From Paraburkholderia silviterrae (GTDB lineage: Bacteria > Pseudomonadota > Gammaproteobacteria > Burkholderiales > Burkholderiaceae): a stretch of 64,000 nucleotides of DNA. Of the stretch, positions 61,461 to 64,000 are shown piece by piece. The notes beneath the pieces are model-generated. The model searched no databases. It was not told where the DNA came from and saw only the letters and a program-made list of their open reading frames with translations. A program made the translations under genes and the position numbers. The stretch lies in NCBI RefSeq assembly GCF_004353915.1, contig NZ_SMRP01000025.1:35329-99328 (forward strand), written 5' to 3'. Each line of letters opens with the position of its first letter. Position 1 is the first letter of the stretch.

Positions 61461-62163
61461 ACTGCGCGTCGGCATCGTGGATAGCGGCTATGGCGCCGGG
61501 CAGGCGGCGTCGGTGGACGCCGCGCTCGGCTTCGCGCTGGGCGAGGATCTGTGCGTGCATGAGCGCGCCGCTACGCCGGACAAACTCGGCCACGGCAGTG
61601 CAGTGCTCGCGCACATCATGCACGCCGCGCCCGGCGCGCGGTTCTGCGTCGCGCAAGTCTTTCACGAGCACCCCGTAACGAGCGCCGCGCAGATCGCCGC
61701 TGCCGTGCGCTGGCTGATCGCGCAGCGCGTGCGCATCATCAATCTGAGCCTGGGCGTGCGCGCCGATCGCAGCGCATTGCGCGAAGCGTGCGCAGAGGCC
61801 GTGGACGCCGGCATCGTGGTCTGCGCGTCGAGCCCCGCGCAAGGCGCGGGCGTGTTTCCCGCCAGCTATCCGGGCGTCATTCGCGTGACCGGCGACGCGC
61901 GCTGCGCCGCGCATCAGTGGTCCTGGCTCGACACGGCGCAAGCCGATTTCGGCGCCGTGGTGAAGGGACAGGCTCAAGGCATGCCTGGCATGTCTAACGA
62001 ACGTGGTGCGCCCGCCGGCGCGAGCATCGCCACCGCCGCGCTCAGCGGCCACATCGCGGCCCGGCTCATGCTCGACCCCGCGGCTGACCGCGATGCGCTG
62101 CTCGCGCATCTGCGCGCGCATGCGGCCTACATCGGCGCCGAACGGCGCTCGCTCGCCTCATGA
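61450..62163 (+). CDS. qhpE: Subtilisin-like leader peptidase of QhpC
   Basis: A 237-residue S8-family protease without signal or propeptide, so it acts in the cytoplasm. The triad is visible: D11 in VGIVDSGYG, H48 in LGHGSAV and S192 in GAPAGASIATAA, with the oxyanion region near VCASSPAQG. It starts MSHELRVGIV at ATG 61450, inside the end of qhpF, and its stop overlaps the next start (ATGA), so translation of the three genes is coupled. Known QhpE removes the 28-residue QhpC leader after crosslinking; the leader of the QhpC at 51696-52019 has exactly that length. Confidence 0.92.
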   Translation: MSHELRVGIVDSGYGAGQAASVDAALGFALGEDLCVHERAATPDKLGHGSAVLAHIMHAAPGARFCVAQVFHEHPVTSAAQIAAAVRWLIAQRVRIINLSLGVRADRSALREACAEAVDAGIVVCASSPAQGAGVFPASYPGVIRVTGDARCAAHQWSWLDTAQADFGAVVKGQAQGMPGMSNERGAPAGASIATAALSGHIAARLMLDPAADRDALLAHLRAHAAYIGAERRSLAS

Positions 62164-63476
62164 AGGCCCCGCAGATTGTCGTGCTCGGTGCGGGGCCCGC
62201 AGGCGCGGCCGTGGCGCGCGCGCTGGCCATACTCGGCTACGCGGTGACCGTGGTGAGCGACCGGCGCCGCTTCGACGCCGTGGAAGGCCTGTCGCTGCGC
62301 GTGCTCGAGGGCCTGCGCCGCGCGGGCCTGTTCCGTGCCTCCGCGTGCGCCGAAGGACCGTGCGCGCGCACCACGCTCTGGAACGGCGTCACGCAGACGG
62401 TCAACGCCGAGTTTCTGGTCGACCGGCACGCTTTCGACGCCGCGCTGCGCGCAGACTTGCACGAAGCGGGCGTTGAAGTGGTTGAAGCGACGGTGCGTTC
62501 GGTGCAATCGACGCCGCACACGCATGACCTGATGATCGAGACCGCCGATGGACCGCTCTCGCTGAACGCCGACTTTCTCGTCGAAGCACGCGGCCGGCTC
62601 GCGCCGCTCATGCGCGACGCCACGCGCGGCCCGCAAACGCTGAGCCTCCTCAACGTCTGGCAAGGTGCGCCGGGGGCCGCCGCCTCGGCCGTGGAAAGCC
62701 TGCAGGACGGCTGGGCCTGGATGGCGCGCCTGCCCGACGGCCGCTGCTACTGGCAGATGACACTCGACGTCGCGAGCGCGGAGCTGCCGCAACGCGACGA
62801 GCTGCTCGCATTCTGCGCGCGCATGCGGCACTCGCCGCTCGCGAGCGCTTTCTTCGCTGGCGAGGCCGGTGCGCAGGCACGGCTCTATGCGCGCAGCAGC
62901 ACGGCCACGCTGTGCGGGCGCACCGGCGCGCGCAACTGGCTGCGCGTGGGCGATGCCGCGATGGCCGTCGATCCGCTCTCGGGCAACGGGATCTTCCAGT
63001 CGCTCTCGTCGGCGCTGCAGGCGCCCGCCGTGATCCACACGCTCATCAGCCGGCCCGAGCGCGCCGAGCTGGCGCTGCGCTTCCATCAACAGCGCATTGA
63101 GCATCTTTTCCTGCGCTTCGCGCGCACGGGGCGCGACTTTTACGCGCTCGAGCAGCGCTTTGGCGCGTCGCCGTTTTGGCAGGCCCGCAGCCGCTGGCCC
63201 GACGATGTGCCCACCCATCAGGTTCCCGACTTCGGGCAGCTCACGATCGCTCGTGCGCCGGTGATCGATGGTGATGTGATCGGCGAAGCCGATGTTGTCG
63301 TCAGCCCCGATCAGCCGCTGGGCGTCTGGCATCTGCAGGGGGTGCCGCTTGCGCCGATCGTTGAGAAGCTCAAGTGTGAGAGCGCGGAAGAAACGCTCAG
63401 GTCGCTCGACGCCGATACCGCCCGCATGATTCGCAAGTGGCTCGCAGCGCAGGGCTATCCGCATGCACTCGTTTGA
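62160..63476 (+). CDS. qhpG: FAD-dependent monooxygenase for CTQ formation
   Basis: A 438-residue flavoprotein. The dinucleotide fold is at the start (IVVLGAGPAGAAVARALAIL), the second FAD motif is WLRVGDAAMAVDPLSGNGIFQSL. This matches the tryptophan-halogenase/hydroxylase-like class. In studied systems QhpG oxygenates the tryptophan of crosslinked QhpC to start formation of cysteine tryptophylquinone. Its location, directly after the exporter and protease with overlapping start, supports this role. Last gene of the divergent operon; followed by T-rich sequence and a hairpin. Confidence 0.92.
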   Translation: MKAPQIVVLGAGPAGAAVARALAILGYAVTVVSDRRRFDAVEGLSLRVLEGLRRAGLFRASACAEGPCARTTLWNGVTQTVNAEFLVDRHAFDAALRADLHEAGVEVVEATVRSVQSTPHTHDLMIETADGPLSLNADFLVEARGRLAPLMRDATRGPQTLSLLNVWQGAPGAAASAVESLQDGWAWMARLPDGRCYWQMTLDVASAELPQRDELLAFCARMRHSPLASAFFAGEAGAQARLYARSSTATLCGRTGARNWLRVGDAAMAVDPLSGNGIFQSLSSALQAPAVIHTLISRPERAELALRFHQQRIEHLFLRFARTGRDFYALEQRFGASPFWQARSRWPDDVPTHQVPDFGQLTIARAPVIDGDVIGEADVVVSPDQPLGVWHLQGVPLAPIVEKLKCESAEETLRSLDADTARMIRKWLAAQGYPHALV

Positions 63477-63593
63477 TTCTGTTTTTCTAAGTGTGTGTGT
63501 TGTGATTGCCGGGTTTTTGTTGGGTTGTTTTGAGTTTGTGCCTTTCCTTGTTTTCATGTAGGTCTATTGGTGTTGCCCCTGTGCGGGGCGGCA

Positions 63594-63627
63594 CCTACTT
63601 TTCTTTGCAGCCGCAAAGAAAAGTAGG
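63594..63627. terminator. Perfect 15-base hairpin after qhpG (common burkholderial 3' element)
   Basis: CCTACTTTTCTTTGC pairs perfectly with GCAAAGAAAAGTAGG over an AGCC loop, 117 bases downstream of qhpG. The flanks (GGGGCGG before, AAAAGAAAGCGGC after) are a phrase I recall as repeated in many Burkholderiales genomes at gene ends. It probably ends the qhpFEG transcript. It should be treated as a dispersed repeat as well as a terminator. Confidence 0.7.
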
Positions 63628-63656
63628 CAAAAGAAAGCGGCTCAAACCGCCAGTGT

Positions 63657-64000
63657 GACGCAGTCCACCACTGCCCGTTCAATCGGAGCGGCTCCGGGGC
63701 ATCCGTCTCCTCGCACACTCCGCCTCAGTGACAAGGGGCTCATTCTTCCCGCCGCGCGCTACGCGCGGGCGGAAGGGTCTGCAAGAAAAACCGGGCGCGC
63801 TGCCTGGCGAATGCGCGAAAGTACTGCCGAGCAAATACGCGAGAGTCCTACGAAACTGAGCACATCCCACTGGTTTTGGTTATGCCCCACGGCGCGCGCA
63901 GCGCCGCCGGACGGATGAGCCCTTAGTCACTCCGGGTGACGGCGAGTGGCGACAGACGCCCCGGAGCCACTCCGATTAAAGGTTAGTGGTCCACTGCGTC
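63657..64000. repeat. Long imperfect inverted repeat at the right edge
   Basis: The left arm (63657 to about 63757, starting GACGCAGTCCACCAC) and the reverse complement of the right arm (about 63900-64000, starting GACGCAGTGGACCAC) are alike over about 100 bases. The block ATCGGAGCGGCTCCGGGGC matches 18 of 19 positions (63685-63712 area against 63958-63976). The arms share GGCTCATCC/TCATTC and GGCGGC blocks further in. The 140 bases between contain a second GC-rich hairpin (about 63744-63776). No convincing coding sequence lies within. It looks like a non-autonomous repeat element or structured RNA; it may continue past the window edge. Confidence 0.7.

Overview
The window is chromosomal DNA of a high-GC betaproteobacterium in the Burkholderiaceae, most likely Paraburkholderia, Caballeronia or Burkholderia. 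This rests on the OmpC-type porin, the IlvD and MetR/MetE sequences, the mdtABC-NodT type RND efflux operon, the many hydrolases and LysR/HxlR/AraC regulators, and the codon usage. No tRNA, rRNA, CRISPR array or intact insertion sequence was seen.

Layout. 1-3900: the start of an unknown gene (left edge), a general porin and ilvD, both with clear terminators. 3979-10350: a leftward four-gene operon (DUF/tryptophan-dioxygenase fusion, GSA-aminotransferase-like enzyme, amidase, class I/II aminotransferase). It is preceded by a fragment of a polyketide ketosynthase and, further upstream, a lux-box-like dyad, so it looks like the surviving part of a secondary-metabolite cluster. An integrase-like remnant and a small orphan gene follow. 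11190-19660: two dienelactone-hydrolase paralogues around an alpha/beta hydrolase, a 980-residue winged-helix/ATPase/TPR regulator, a divergent isochorismatase/HxlR pair and a YdeI-family gene. 20166-31532: cytochrome b561, metR/metE with a shared operator, a BCCT transporter plus esterase next to an AraC regulator, a cupin, a LysR remnant, a VOC protein and a chemotaxis receptor with a FliA-like promoter.

32035-41536 is a tightly overlapping mdtA-mdtB-mdtC-outer-membrane-factor operon. 41881-50455 holds outer-membrane and small proteins, NfsB, YjbQ, a third dienelactone hydrolase, an orphan TAXI binding protein, a GST, a DUF4410 protein and a HAD hydrolase.

50536-63476 is a complete quinohemoprotein amine dehydrogenase (QHNDH) locus. 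Leftward qhpA-qhpD-qhpC-qhpB encode the diheme subunit, the radical-SAM crosslinking enzyme, the CTQ-bearing small subunit and the beta-propeller subunit. Divergently lie an aldehyde dehydrogenase, a high-potential iron-sulfur protein, a sigma-54 activator, the exporter QhpF, the leader protease QhpE and the flavin monooxygenase QhpG. Together they would oxidise primary amines in the periplasm to aldehydes and then to acids. I find sigma-54-type -24/-12 sequences for both divergent operons, matching the activator in the locus. The right end carries a long imperfect inverted repeat of non-coding character.
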